Positions 39,981 through 46,655 of a stretch of DNA of 46,655 bases are shown here, in pieces. The DNA comes from JBDSKH01 sp050245915. GTDB lineage: Bacteria > Actinomycetota > Actinomycetes > Actinomycetales > Microbacteriaceae. The stretch covers positions 1-46,655 of the forward strand of contig JBFWWZ010000017.1 in NCBI GenBank assembly GCA_050245915.1, in the 5' to 3' direction. The translations under genes were made by a program, and so were the position numbers. The notes under the pieces were generated by a model. The model was given only the letters and a program-made list of their open reading frames with translations. It was not told the DNA's origin and made no database searches. The stretch's first letter is position 1; the number at the start of each line of letters is the position of its first letter.

Positions 39981-42167
39981 ATGCCGCAGAATCGGTACGT
40001 GGAGAACCCGGCCGCGACATACGACGAACTCGTCGGCGCCATCCGGGCCGGCGAGCTCGGCGCGGACGAGGCCGCCGACCGCCTGATCGCGCTGCTCGAC
40101 GATCACGAACTGCTGCGCCTGCTCGACGGCGACTCCCCCCGGCGGGCCCTGTTCTTCATCCCGGTGCTGCTCGGCCGCAGGCCCTTCGTGGCCGGTGCCG
40201 TCCCCCGGCTCGGGATCCCCGGCATCCGGTTCAGCGACGGCGCCCGCGGCGTCGTGATCGGGCGGTCGACCGCGTTCCCGGTGACCATGGCCCGCGCCGC
40301 GACCTGGGATCCGGCGCTGGAGCGCCGCGTGGGGCTTGCGATCGGCCTGGAGACCCGGGCTCGCGACGCGAACTACTCGGCGTCGGTCTGCGTGAACCTG
40401 CTGCGGCATCCGGCGTGGGGCAGGGCTCAGGAGTGCTACGGCGAGGACCCCGTGCTCACCGGCCGGATGGGAGCTGCGATGACCGCGGGGCTGCGCGTCA
40501 ACGTGATGGCCTGCGTCAAGCATTTCGCTCTCAACTCGATGGAGGACGCCCGGTTCGAGATCGACGTGCAGGTCGACGACCACGCGCTGCACGAGGTGTA
40601 CCTGCCGCACTTCAAGGCGGTGGTGGATGCCGGGGTCGACTCGGTGATGAGCGCCTACAACCGGGTGCGCGGCGAGTACATGGACCTGAACCGTCCGCTG
40701 CTGACCGAGGTGCTGCGCGACGAGTGGGGCTTCACCGGCTTCGTGACCAGCGACTGGGTGTTCGGCACGCACGAGGGCGTCGCCAGTCTCGAGGCGGGGA
40801 TGGACGTGGAGATGCCGCTGAGGCTGCTCCGGGCGCGCGAACTGCCGTGGGCGATGCGGACCGGGGACCTCGGGCACGCGATCGTGCTGCGGTCGGCGCG
40901 CCGCATCCTGCGCACCACCCTGGCGCACGCCGCGTTCCGCACGCCGGTGACCCCGGACGCGAGCGTGGTCGCGTCGCCGGCCCATCGGGCTCTGGCGCGG
41001 GAGGTGGCCGCCGAGTCCGCCGTGCTGCTGAAGAACGAGGCCGTCGGCGAGGCGCCGCTGCTGCCGCTCGACCCGGGCATCCGCCGGCTCGCCGTGGTCG
41101 GGCGACTGGCGACGCAGCCCAATCTCGGCGACCACGGATCGTCGCGCGTGCGGCCGCCGTCGGCGAGCTCGCCGCTCGACGGGCTGCGCGCGGCGCTGCC
41201 GCAGGCGGAGATCCTCACGGCGCGCGGCCTACGCGCCTCCGCGAAAGCCGCCGCGAAAGCCGACACCGCCGTGGTCGTGGTGGGTCTCGACCAGCACGAC
41301 GAGGGCGAATCAGTCGTTACCGGCGAGGTCGAGGTCGCGGTGCTCGGCCGGGCGTTCCGGTCGGGGCCGCTGCGGGCGCCGCTCGTCGCACTCGCGCGCC
41401 TCGCCGCTCGTTTCGTCCGCGGCGGCGATCGCCGCAGCCTCGACCTGCGCCCGTCCGACGTGCGGATGATCCGCGCGGTCACCGCCGCCAACCCGCGCAC
41501 CGTCGTCGTGCTGGTCGGCGGCAGCGCCATCATGACCGAGCCGTGGGACGACGAGGTGCGCGCCCTCGTGCTCGCCTGGTACGGGGGGATGGAGGGCGGC
41601 GGAGCGCTCGCGGATGTGCTCACCGGCGCGGTGGATCCCGGCGGACGGCTGCCGTTCGTGATCCCGCGCGACCTCGATCACCTTCCCTGGTTCGACCGGT
41701 CGGCGCGGGCGATCGTCTACGACGACCGGTGGGGCCAGCGCCGGCTCGACGCCGAGGGAAACGAGGCGGCGTACCCGTTCGGCTTCGGGCTCAGCTACAC
41801 GACCTTCGAGCAGCGGCTGATCGAGCATCGGTTCGACCAGACCGGCGGGGAGGCGACCGTGCATGTCGCCAACACCGGCGACCGCGCCGGGTCGACGGTG
41901 GTGCAGCTCTACGCCGCCGACCTGTCGGCGGAGCGTCCGGTGGCACGCCTGCTCGGCTTCCAGAAGGTGCGGCTGGCGGCGGGCGCCGAGACCACGGTCA
42001 CGGTCGAACTGGATGCCACCCCGGCCCTCGAACGCGACCCCGCGACCCGCCGATGGTCGCCCCGCACCGGCGACTGGGCGATCGTCTGCGTCCCGCACCA
42101 CCCGGACTCCTGGGCGGACGCCCGGCCCCTCCGTCAGGCGGGGAAGGCTCCCGCCTCCGCGGTCTGA
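39981..42167 (+). CDS. glycoside hydrolase family 3 protein (beta-glucosidase-like)
   Basis: A 728-residue enzyme without signal peptide, hence cytoplasmic. Domain 1 has K180-H181 (CVKHFALN), MSAYNRVRGEYMDLN and the nucleophile D258 in GFVTSDWVFGTHEG. The C-terminal part contains the second alpha/beta domain (VVVGLDQHDEGES, GGMEGGGALADVLTGAVDPGGRLPF) and a fibronectin III-like domain (YPFGFGLSYTTFE onward). It hydrolyses beta-glucosides or related oligosaccharides taken up from outside. The last 34 bp overlap the convergent glycosyltransferase gene. Confidence 0.92.
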   Translation: MPQNRYVENPAATYDELVGAIRAGELGADEAADRLIALLDDHELLRLLDGDSPRRALFFIPVLLGRRPFVAGAVPRLGIPGIRFSDGARGVVIGRSTAFPVTMARAATWDPALERRVGLAIGLETRARDANYSASVCVNLLRHPAWGRAQECYGEDPVLTGRMGAAMTAGLRVNVMACVKHFALNSMEDARFEIDVQVDDHALHEVYLPHFKAVVDAGVDSVMSAYNRVRGEYMDLNRPLLTEVLRDEWGFTGFVTSDWVFGTHEGVASLEAGMDVEMPLRLLRARELPWAMRTGDLGHAIVLRSARRILRTTLAHAAFRTPVTPDASVVASPAHRALAREVAAESAVLLKNEAVGEAPLLPLDPGIRRLAVVGRLATQPNLGDHGSSRVRPPSASSPLDGLRAALPQAEILTARGLRASAKAAAKADTAVVVVGLDQHDEGESVVTGEVEVAVLGRAFRSGPLRAPLVALARLAARFVRGGDRRSLDLRPSDVRMIRAVTAANPRTVVVLVGGSAIMTEPWDDEVRALVLAWYGGMEGGGALADVLTGAVDPGGRLPFVIPRDLDHLPWFDRSARAIVYDDRWGQRRLDAEGNEAAYPFGFGLSYTTFEQRLIEHRFDQTGGEATVHVANTGDRAGSTVVQLYAADLSAERPVARLLGFQKVRLAAGAETTVTVELDATPALERDPATRRWSPRTGDWAIVCVPHHPDSWADARPLRQAGKAPASAV

Positions 42168-43576
42168 GCCGACGACAGCGGTCGCGCCACGACCCGGAGC
42201 ATCTCGTCGTCGCCGAGCACGCTGCGCAGCAGCCGCCGCCCCTCCCAGCGGAACGGCACCAGCGACTCGTCGCGTCGCAGTTCGAGGGCGTCCCCGGCCC
42301 CGTAGCGGCGGTACAGGTCGACGACCTCCGTGGTGCGCAGCAGCGCCACCGTGCTCCCGGTGGGGTCGACGAGGTGCGCCAGCGCGCGGTGGCCGGTGAG
42401 GTCGCTGGCGATCATCCGGCGCTCGCTCGCCGCCAGCATCGACCGCTGCGCGGCGCGGGTGACGACCAGCGGGCGGGGCGCGCCGTCCAGCAGGCCGGTG
42501 ATGACATCCTGAGCCGCCTGCGGACGCCCGAGCCGACGGGCCGCCGCCTGCATGGCCTGCAGCCGGCCGGGTTCGCGCAGGATCTCGTCGATCTTCCAGC
42601 CGATCGTCGCCGGGGTGTTGCACCGGGCGGCGGCACCCTGCTCCATGAGGTAGTCGCCGTTGCGGTCCTCCTGGCCGGGGATCGGGTTGACCAGCACCAT
42701 CGGCAGGCCGGCGGCCATGCATTCGGACGCGGACAGCCCGCCGGGCTTGCCGATGAACAGGTCGGACTCGTGCAGCAGCCGGCTCATCTCCGACGTGTAC
42801 CCGAGCACCCGGTAGCGGTCGCCGGCGGGGGCGACGAGCTGCTCGATGCGGCGCCGCAGCTCCGCGTTGCGGCCGCACACCACCGTCGCGGTGAACGGCG
42901 AGCGCATGTGCATCGTCTGCCTGACCACCGCCATCGCGTAATCGCCTCCCGAGGCGCCCGCCGAGATGAGCAGCTGGGCCGGCCGGTGCGGATCGCGCGG
43001 TGCGGCCGGCTCAGCCGAGGCGGTGATCGGGATGCCGGTCGACGCCACGCGGTCGGCCGGGATCCCCAGCGCGGTCAGCTGCACCCGCGCCTCCTCGCGT
43101 GCGACGAAGAACGCGTGGAACGCGCTGGTCAGCCAGAGCCCCTGGAAGTCGTAGTCCGTGGTGACCACCGCGGTCTTCGCGTCGATCACCCCGCGCAGCA
43201 GCAGGGACGCCACCAGCTGGGCGGGCAGGAAGTGCGTGCAGAGGATCGCCGTCGGCTGGAACCGCTTGATCGCGCTGACCGTCGGGAACGAGTTCGCCGC
43301 CGTCCACGGGTCGAGCAGCCGGCTGCGGAACGGCCGGTCGCTGATGTCGTAGCCCCACTCCACGAGCCACGGCGCGCCCTCGACCAGCACGAAGTAGCCC
43401 TTGCCGAGCAGGTCGCGGTAGAGCACGCTGCTCACGTCGAGCACGTCGAGCACCTCGACCTCGTCGACATCCGGACGCTCGGATCCCGCCCGCCGGATCG
43501 CCGCGGCCGCCGAGTTGTGCCCGGCGCCCACGCCCGCGGAGAGGATCAGGACACGCTCACCAGACCCGGTCGGCAT
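42134..43576 (-). CDS. MGDG synthase/MurG-type glycosyltransferase
   Basis: A 480-residue GT-B enzyme. The N-terminal domain begins VLILSAGVGAGHNSAAAAI (the GxGH acceptor loop of MGDG_synth proteins), and TTDYDFQGLWLTSAFHAFFV follows. The donor-binding C-terminal domain has LISAGASGGDYAMAVV and DLFIGKPGGLSASECMAAGLPMVLVNPIPGQE. The family transfers sugar from UDP-Gal or UDP-Glc to diacylglycerol, making glycolipids at the membrane. The extra 100 residues at the C-terminus are not recognised. In a lipid context it may act on diacyl- or alkyl-acyl-glycerol, which is speculation. Confidence 0.85.
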   Translation of the reverse strand: MPTGSGERVLILSAGVGAGHNSAAAAIRRAGSERPDVDEVEVLDVLDVSSVLYRDLLGKGYFVLVEGAPWLVEWGYDISDRPFRSRLLDPWTAANSFPTVSAIKRFQPTAILCTHFLPAQLVASLLLRGVIDAKTAVVTTDYDFQGLWLTSAFHAFFVAREEARVQLTALGIPADRVASTGIPITASAEPAAPRDPHRPAQLLISAGASGGDYAMAVVRQTMHMRSPFTATVVCGRNAELRRRIEQLVAPAGDRYRVLGYTSEMSRLLHESDLFIGKPGGLSASECMAAGLPMVLVNPIPGQEDRNGDYLMEQGAAARCNTPATIGWKIDEILREPGRLQAMQAAARRLGRPQAAQDVITGLLDGAPRPLVVTRAAQRSMLAASERRMIASDLTGHRALAHLVDPTGSTVALLRTTEVVDLYRRYGAGDALELRRDESLVPFRWEGRRLLRSVLGDDEMLRVVARPLSSAQTAEAGAFPA

Positions 43577-43600
43577 GAGGCTACGGTAGCGGGTGCCCTC

Positions 43601-44254
43601 TCATGCCCGGACGTCGAGCGCAGCGAGCAGCGAATCGACGTGCGCGCCTATCTCGTCGCGCACGCGCCGCACTTCGTCGATGGAGAGCGTCTCGGGGTCC
43701 TCCAGCTCCCAGTCCTGGTACTGCTTGCCTGGGTACAACGGACACGCGTCACCGCAGCCCATGGTCACGACCACGTCGGCCGCCTGGACCACGTCGTCGG
43801 TGAGCGGTTTCGGGAAAGCCTCGGCCAGGTGGATTCCGATCTCGTGCATCGCGAGCACGACGGCCGGGTTGAGGTCGGACGCCGGCATCGATCCTGCGGA
43901 ACGGACATGCACCCGCCCATGAGCGCGTTGCTCGGTCATCGCCGCAGCCATCTGGGAGCGGCCCGCGTTCTGCTCGCAGACGAACAGCACCTCGGGCACA
44001 TCCCTCGCCTGAGCACCGTTCGCCTGTGCGAGTGCATGCAACCGGTCCGACGCGAATCGGGTGACCCGGTTCGCCAGGTGCGCCTTCACCGTGGCCGTGC
44101 GCAGCAGTGCGGTGTAAGACTCGAGCACATACCGCGTGACGGTCTCGGGACCGAAGACGCCTGAGTGGTCAGTGCTCAGATCAGCGGCGAGCCGCCTGAG
44201 GAAGTCCTCCGGGTAGGTCAGCCCCGGCAGCCCTCGCCGGTCAGAGATCGTCAT
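43601..44254 (-). CDS. arsC: arsenate reductase-like protein with N-terminal helical domain
   Basis: A 217-residue protein. Residues 1-80 form a three-helix domain (VTRYVLESYTALLRTA, RVTRFASDRLHALAQ) seen before LMW-PTP-like ArsC in actinobacteria. Residues 87-217 are the phosphatase-like domain with C93-x5-R99 (FVCEQNAGRSQMA) and the acidic WELEDPE loop. It reduces As(V) to As(III), probably with mycothiol/mycoredoxin. It starts 3 bp after the stop of the other arsC gene, in the same operon. Confidence 0.87.
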   Translation of the reverse strand: MTISDRRGLPGLTYPEDFLRRLAADLSTDHSGVFGPETVTRYVLESYTALLRTATVKAHLANRVTRFASDRLHALAQANGAQARDVPEVLFVCEQNAGRSQMAAAMTEQRAHGRVHVRSAGSMPASDLNPAVVLAMHEIGIHLAEAFPKPLTDDVVQAADVVVTMGCGDACPLYPGKQYQDWELEDPETLSIDEVRRVRDEIGAHVDSLLAALDVRA

Positions 44255-44257
44255 CGG

Positions 44258-44668
44258 TCAGACCTTCGCGGGAAGCAATTCGGCGAGCAGACGCTCGACG
44301 CGGCCGCGGATGTCATCCCGGATCTCCCGCACCTCGTCGATCGGCTTGCCCTTCGGGTCGGTGAGCTCCCAGTCCTCGTAGCGCTTGCCGGGGAAGACCG
44401 GGCAGACGTCGCCGCACCCCATGGTGATGACGACGTCGGATTCGCGGACCTGTTCGGTGGTCATCAGCTGCGGGACGGCCTCGGAGATGTCGATGCCCTC
44501 CTCGGCCATCGCCTCGACGGCGATCGGGTTGATCTGGTCACCGGGCTCCGACCCGCCCGACCTCACCTCGACCGCACCGCCCGAGAGAGCGCGAGCGTAC
44601 CCGGCGGCCATCTGCGAGCGGCCGGCGTTGTGGATGCAGACGAACAGGATGACGGGCTTGTCGGTCAT
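44258..44668 (-). CDS. arsC: arsenate reductase (LMW-PTP family)
   Basis: A 136-residue enzyme with C11-x5-R17 (FVCIHNAGRSQMAA), VITMGCGDVCPVFPGKRYEDWEL and the general-acid Asp in LTDPKG. Cys pairs in CGDVC may relay the disulfide as in thioredoxin-linked ArsC, or mycothiol may be used as in Corynebacterium ArsC1/2. Its ATG overlaps the aquaporin stop by 4 nt. The product As(III) can leave through that channel. Confidence 0.92.
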   Translation of the reverse strand: MTDKPVILFVCIHNAGRSQMAAGYARALSGGAVEVRSGGSEPGDQINPIAVEAMAEEGIDISEAVPQLMTTEQVRESDVVITMGCGDVCPVFPGKRYEDWELTDPKGKPIDEVREIRDDIRGRVERLLAELLPAKV

Positions 44669-45369
44669 GAGGCTTCCGTTCTGGTGATGGTGCGGGGAAA
44701 GAGGGCGGTTGCCAGAGCGAGTCCGACTGCTCCGCCGACGAGCTGGGCCCCGGTGAACGCGAGGGCCGAGGTGGGTGCGATGCCGGCGAAGGTGTCGGAG
44801 AAGATCCGACCGATGGTGACGGCGGGGTTCGCGAGCGAGGTCGAACTGGTGAACCAGTACGCGGCGCCGATGTACGCGCCGACCGCGGGCGCTATCAGTG
44901 CCTGCCGGCCGGTCCGGCTGAGGGCGAGGATGACGAGGAGGAGGCCGGAGGTCGCGACCACCTCACCGAGCAGCGTGCCCCAGCCGACCCGCTCGGTGCC
45001 GGCGATGGTTGTCGGGATGTCGAACATCGCGTTGGCGAGGATCGCGCCGCCGATGCCGCCGGCGACCTGTGCGGCGATGTAGCCGACGGCCTGTGGCGCA
45101 CGCCGGCCATGACCGGCAAGGTCGACGAGGGAGACCACCGGGTTGAGGCGGGCTCCTGAGATCGGCGCGAAGACCAGGATCAGCACGGTAAGGCCGAGGG
45201 CGGTCGCGATGCTGTTCTCGAGCAGCTGCAGCCCGACATCGTCCGGCGACAGGCGGGACGCCATGATCCCGGAGCCCACCACGGTCGCGACGAGCAACGC
45301 GGTGCCGACGAACTCGGCGACGAGCCGCCGCCAGAGAGCCGGGGTGCTGGGTGATGTGGTGGGTGTCAT
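44665..45369 (-). CDS. MIP-family aquaglyceroporin of the arsenic locus (AqpS-like)
   Basis: A 234-residue channel with six helices and two half-loops: N76-P-V (ARLNPVVSL) and N181-P-A (LANPAVTIG). The first motif is NPV instead of NPA. In Sinorhizobium and many actinobacteria such a channel replaces an arsenite pump and lets As(OH)3 flow out down its gradient. ATG 45369 is used; the ATG at 45381 lies inside the -10 element of its promoter. It is the first gene of the operon with two arsC genes. Confidence 0.88.
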   Translation of the reverse strand: MTPTTSPSTPALWRRLVAEFVGTALLVATVVGSGIMASRLSPDDVGLQLLENSIATALGLTVLILVFAPISGARLNPVVSLVDLAGHGRRAPQAVGYIAAQVAGGIGGAILANAMFDIPTTIAGTERVGWGTLLGEVVATSGLLLVILALSRTGRQALIAPAVGAYIGAAYWFTSSTSLANPAVTIGRIFSDTFAGIAPTSALAFTGAQLVGGAVGLALATALFPRTITRTEAS

Positions 45370-45379
45370 GCCGTAGCCC

Positions 45380-45411
45380 ATCTTGACGGTTCAGGTTGCC
45401 TCAGTCAAGAT
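45380..45411. promoter_or_regulatory. two fully superimposed divergent promoters of the arsenic locus
   Basis: Plus strand: TTGACG (45383-45388), 17 bp, CAAGAT (45406-45411), then 7 nt to ATG 45419. Minus strand: TTGACT (45408-45403), 17 bp, CAAGAT (45385-45380), then 10 nt to ATG 45369. The inverted repeat TCTTGAC...GTCAAGA (45381-45410) thus makes each -35 overlap the other -10. It is also the obvious binding site for the ArsR protein, helped by TTGAGTCAA (45411-45419). Confidence 0.65.
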
Positions 45412-45418
45412 TGAGTCA

Positions 45419-46087
45419 ATGAACAGCGAGCTAACGATCGACGAGCGAGCCGCCCGTCACGCGGCCCTGGCAGAGCCGGTGCGCCTGGAGATGGTCGACC
45501 TGCTGACCCTTGGCGACTGGTCACCGAGCGAGCTGCAGTCGCGGCTCGGACTGCCGTCGAATCTGCTGGCTCATCACCTCAACGTTCTCGAGAACGCCGG
45601 GCTCGTCAGGCGCGGGCGCTCGGAAGCCGACCGCCGCCGCAGCTACGTCCGGCTCGAGGGCTCGGCTCTGACAGAGCTCGGCGTCGGTCGGACCATCCGA
45701 GCCGGCCGCGTGCTGTTCGTGTGCACCGCGAATTCCGCCCGCTCCCAGCTCGCGGTCGCGTTGTGGGATCGCGCGAGCACGGTGCCCGCGGCATCCGGCG
45801 GAACCCACCCGGCCGACCGCATCCACCCCATCGCACTCGAGACCGCGCGCGAGCACGGCCTCACGGTGCGAGGCCGGCGCCCGCGACTGCTGGATGAGGT
45901 ACGCCGGCCGGGCGACATCATCGTGACGGTCTGCGACAACGCTCACGAGGAGCTCGGCGCGGGCGACGCCGTGCACTGGTCCATCCCCGACCCGGTCCGG
46001 GTGGGCGAGCCGGCCGCGTTCGAGGCGGCGTTCGATGAACTGTCACGCCGGGTCGGCGATCTCGCCGCACGGGTGGTCGCGGCCTAG
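45419..46087 (+). CDS. arsR: ArsR repressor fused to an ArsC-like LMW-PTP domain
   Basis: A 222-residue fusion. Residues 5-90 form an ArsR winged helix (HAALAEPVRLEMVDLLTLG, SELQSRLGLPSNLLAHHLN). Residues 96-222 form a low-molecular phosphatase-like domain with C102-x5-R108 (VCTANSARSQLA). The usual ArsR Cys sensor in the HTH helix (CxC) is absent, so sensing may come through the C-terminal domain, for instance Cys102 and the Cys in TVCDNAHEEL. ATG 45419 fits the leaderless promoter. Confidence 0.87.
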   Translation: MNSELTIDERAARHAALAEPVRLEMVDLLTLGDWSPSELQSRLGLPSNLLAHHLNVLENAGLVRRGRSEADRRRSYVRLEGSALTELGVGRTIRAGRVLFVCTANSARSQLAVALWDRASTVPAASGGTHPADRIHPIALETAREHGLTVRGRRPRLLDEVRRPGDIIVTVCDNAHEELGAGDAVHWSIPDPVRVGEPAAFEAAFDELSRRVGDLAARVVAA

Positions 46088-46587
46088 CGTCCCTGCGTCG
46101 TGCTGCGCCACTCGACCAGGACCGTGTCGCGCCACTGCCCCTGATAGGGCCCGTAGGTCATCAGAGCGATCGCCTGGCGGCGGCCGACCGTGCGAAATCC
46201 GTGGCGTTCGTGAAGCGCGATGCTGGCGGTGTTCTCGGGGAAGATGCTCGACTGCACCGTCCAGTACCCGGCGGACTCGGCCGCCTCGAGGAACGCGGCG
46301 AGAAGTTCGCGGCCGACGCCGCGACCCTGGGCGCCCTCGGCGACGTAGACGGAGTGCTCGATGACCCCGCGATACGCCGGGCGGCTCGAGACGGGTGAGG
46401 CCGCAGCCCAGCCGACAACGGCATCCCCGTCGACCGCGACGAGGCGGGCGTCGCGGATCTTGCCGGCGTCGAACGCCTCCCAGGTCGGCGGATCCGACTC
46501 GAAGGTGGCGTTGCCCGCATCGATGCCGTCGCGGTAGATCCGCTCGACCTGCGGCCAGTCCTCCGGCCGCAGCTCGCGGATGGTCAC
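46084..46587 (-). CDS. GNAT acetyltransferase, PAT/ArsN-like
   Basis: A 167-residue N-acetyltransferase. The acetyl-CoA loop is QGRGVGRELLAAFLEAAE, with SIFPENTASIALHERHGFRTVGRR after it, as in phosphinothricin acetyltransferases. ArsN proteins of ars operons belong here and acetylate arsinothricin, so a role in organoarsenical resistance is plausible from context. I start at GTG 46587, overlapping the upstream stop (GTGA), instead of ATG 46596. Its stop overlaps the arsR stop on the other strand by 4 bp. Confidence 0.83.
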   Translation of the reverse strand: MTIRELRPEDWPQVERIYRDGIDAGNATFESDPPTWEAFDAGKIRDARLVAVDGDAVVGWAAASPVSSRPAYRGVIEHSVYVAEGAQGRGVGRELLAAFLEAAESAGYWTVQSSIFPENTASIALHERHGFRTVGRRQAIALMTYGPYQGQWRDTVLVEWRSTTQGR

Positions 46588-46655
46588 GAGCAGCATCCCG
46601 AAGACAGCTGCTCGGGGCCCGCCGAGGTCGAGCAGACCCCGGTCGCGGGCAGCAC
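46584..46655 (-). CDS. C-terminal end of an unidentified protein (partial)
   Basis: The last 23 codons of a minus-strand gene enter from the right edge and end in TGA at 46584, overlapping the GTG start of the GNAT gene. The tail reads ...GVCSTSAGPEQLSSGCCS, with a vicinal Cys pair before the last residue. Such pairs bind As(III) or other soft metals in several ars proteins, but the family cannot be told from this fragment. Confidence 0.45.
   Translation of the reverse strand: MLPATGVCSTSAGPEQLSSGCCS

Noticed and set aside
40415..44164. Very long open frame of about 1249 codons on the plus strand
   Set aside because: It runs through GH3, glycosyltransferase and arsC genes in other frames or strands. 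Its product is Arg/Gly/Ala-rich with no domain, a typical shadow in high-GC DNA.
1..46655. tRNA, rRNA, CRISPR arrays and insertion sequences
   Set aside because: No cloverleaf-like segments with TTCRA loops, no regular repeat-spacer pattern and no transposase ORF were seen. The only repeats are the gene-end elements.

Overview
The window is a high-GC, gene-dense chromosomal segment from an actinobacterium, most likely a member of the Microbacteriaceae (Microbacterium or a close relative). The grounds are the codon usage, an archaeal-type AspRS C-terminus at the left edge, a BldC/excisionase-like HTH gene beside a 32-residue bS22-type ribosomal protein gene near proC and a SerB1-like phosphatase (a neighbourhood I recall from mycobacteria), and many apparently leaderless genes with a TANNNT element 6-7 nt before the start codon. 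I see no rRNA, tRNA, CRISPR array, insertion sequence or prophage.

Layout. 1-3.7 kb: end of aspS, a YciI protein, an unknown two-gene unit, FMN reductase, glutaredoxin-like protein, HAD phosphatase, bS22 and a small HTH protein. 3.8-6.4 kb: ArsR-type regulator divergent from a TrkH/TrkA potassium uptake pair. 6.4-10.6 kb: proC, a cation diffusion facilitator, an LCP-family wall-polymer transferase, tadA and upp. 10.6-13.4 kb: a Cys-containing candidate leader peptide before a winged-helix regulator, then a small operon (membrane protein, XRE regulator, quinone oxidoreductase) with two palindromic operators. 13.4-18.6 kb: class III aminotransferase, MarR regulator with photolyase, and the pseudouridine catabolic pair psuG plus PfkB kinase.

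18.7-26.0 kb is the most interesting part: two tight divergent operons. The left one encodes an SDR, a PlsC acyltransferase and an alkyl-DHAP synthase homologue. The right one encodes a degenerate ferritin-like protein, a fatty acyl-CoA reductase fused to a HAD domain, and a ferritin-like protein with a complete di-iron signature. Together these supply nearly every step of glycerol ether lipid synthesis, and the di-iron protein could be an O2-dependent oxidase or desaturase leading to plasmalogen. A shared operator lies between the operons.

26.1-34.6 kb: a CHAP-domain wall hydrolase and a YtfQRT/YjfF-like furanose sugar ABC operon with an extra second ATPase and a terminal LacI regulator. 34.6-38.9 kb: a MacB/FtsX-type ABC exporter divergent from a histidine kinase and a response regulator that is split by an in-frame TGA. 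38.9-43.6 kb: class C beta-lactamase-like lipoprotein, GH3 glycosidase and an MGDG-synthase-like glycosyltransferase. 43.6 kb to the end: an arsenic locus (aquaglyceroporin, two arsC genes, an ArsR-ArsC fusion and an ArsN/PAT-like acetyltransferase) with two promoters superimposed in opposite directions.
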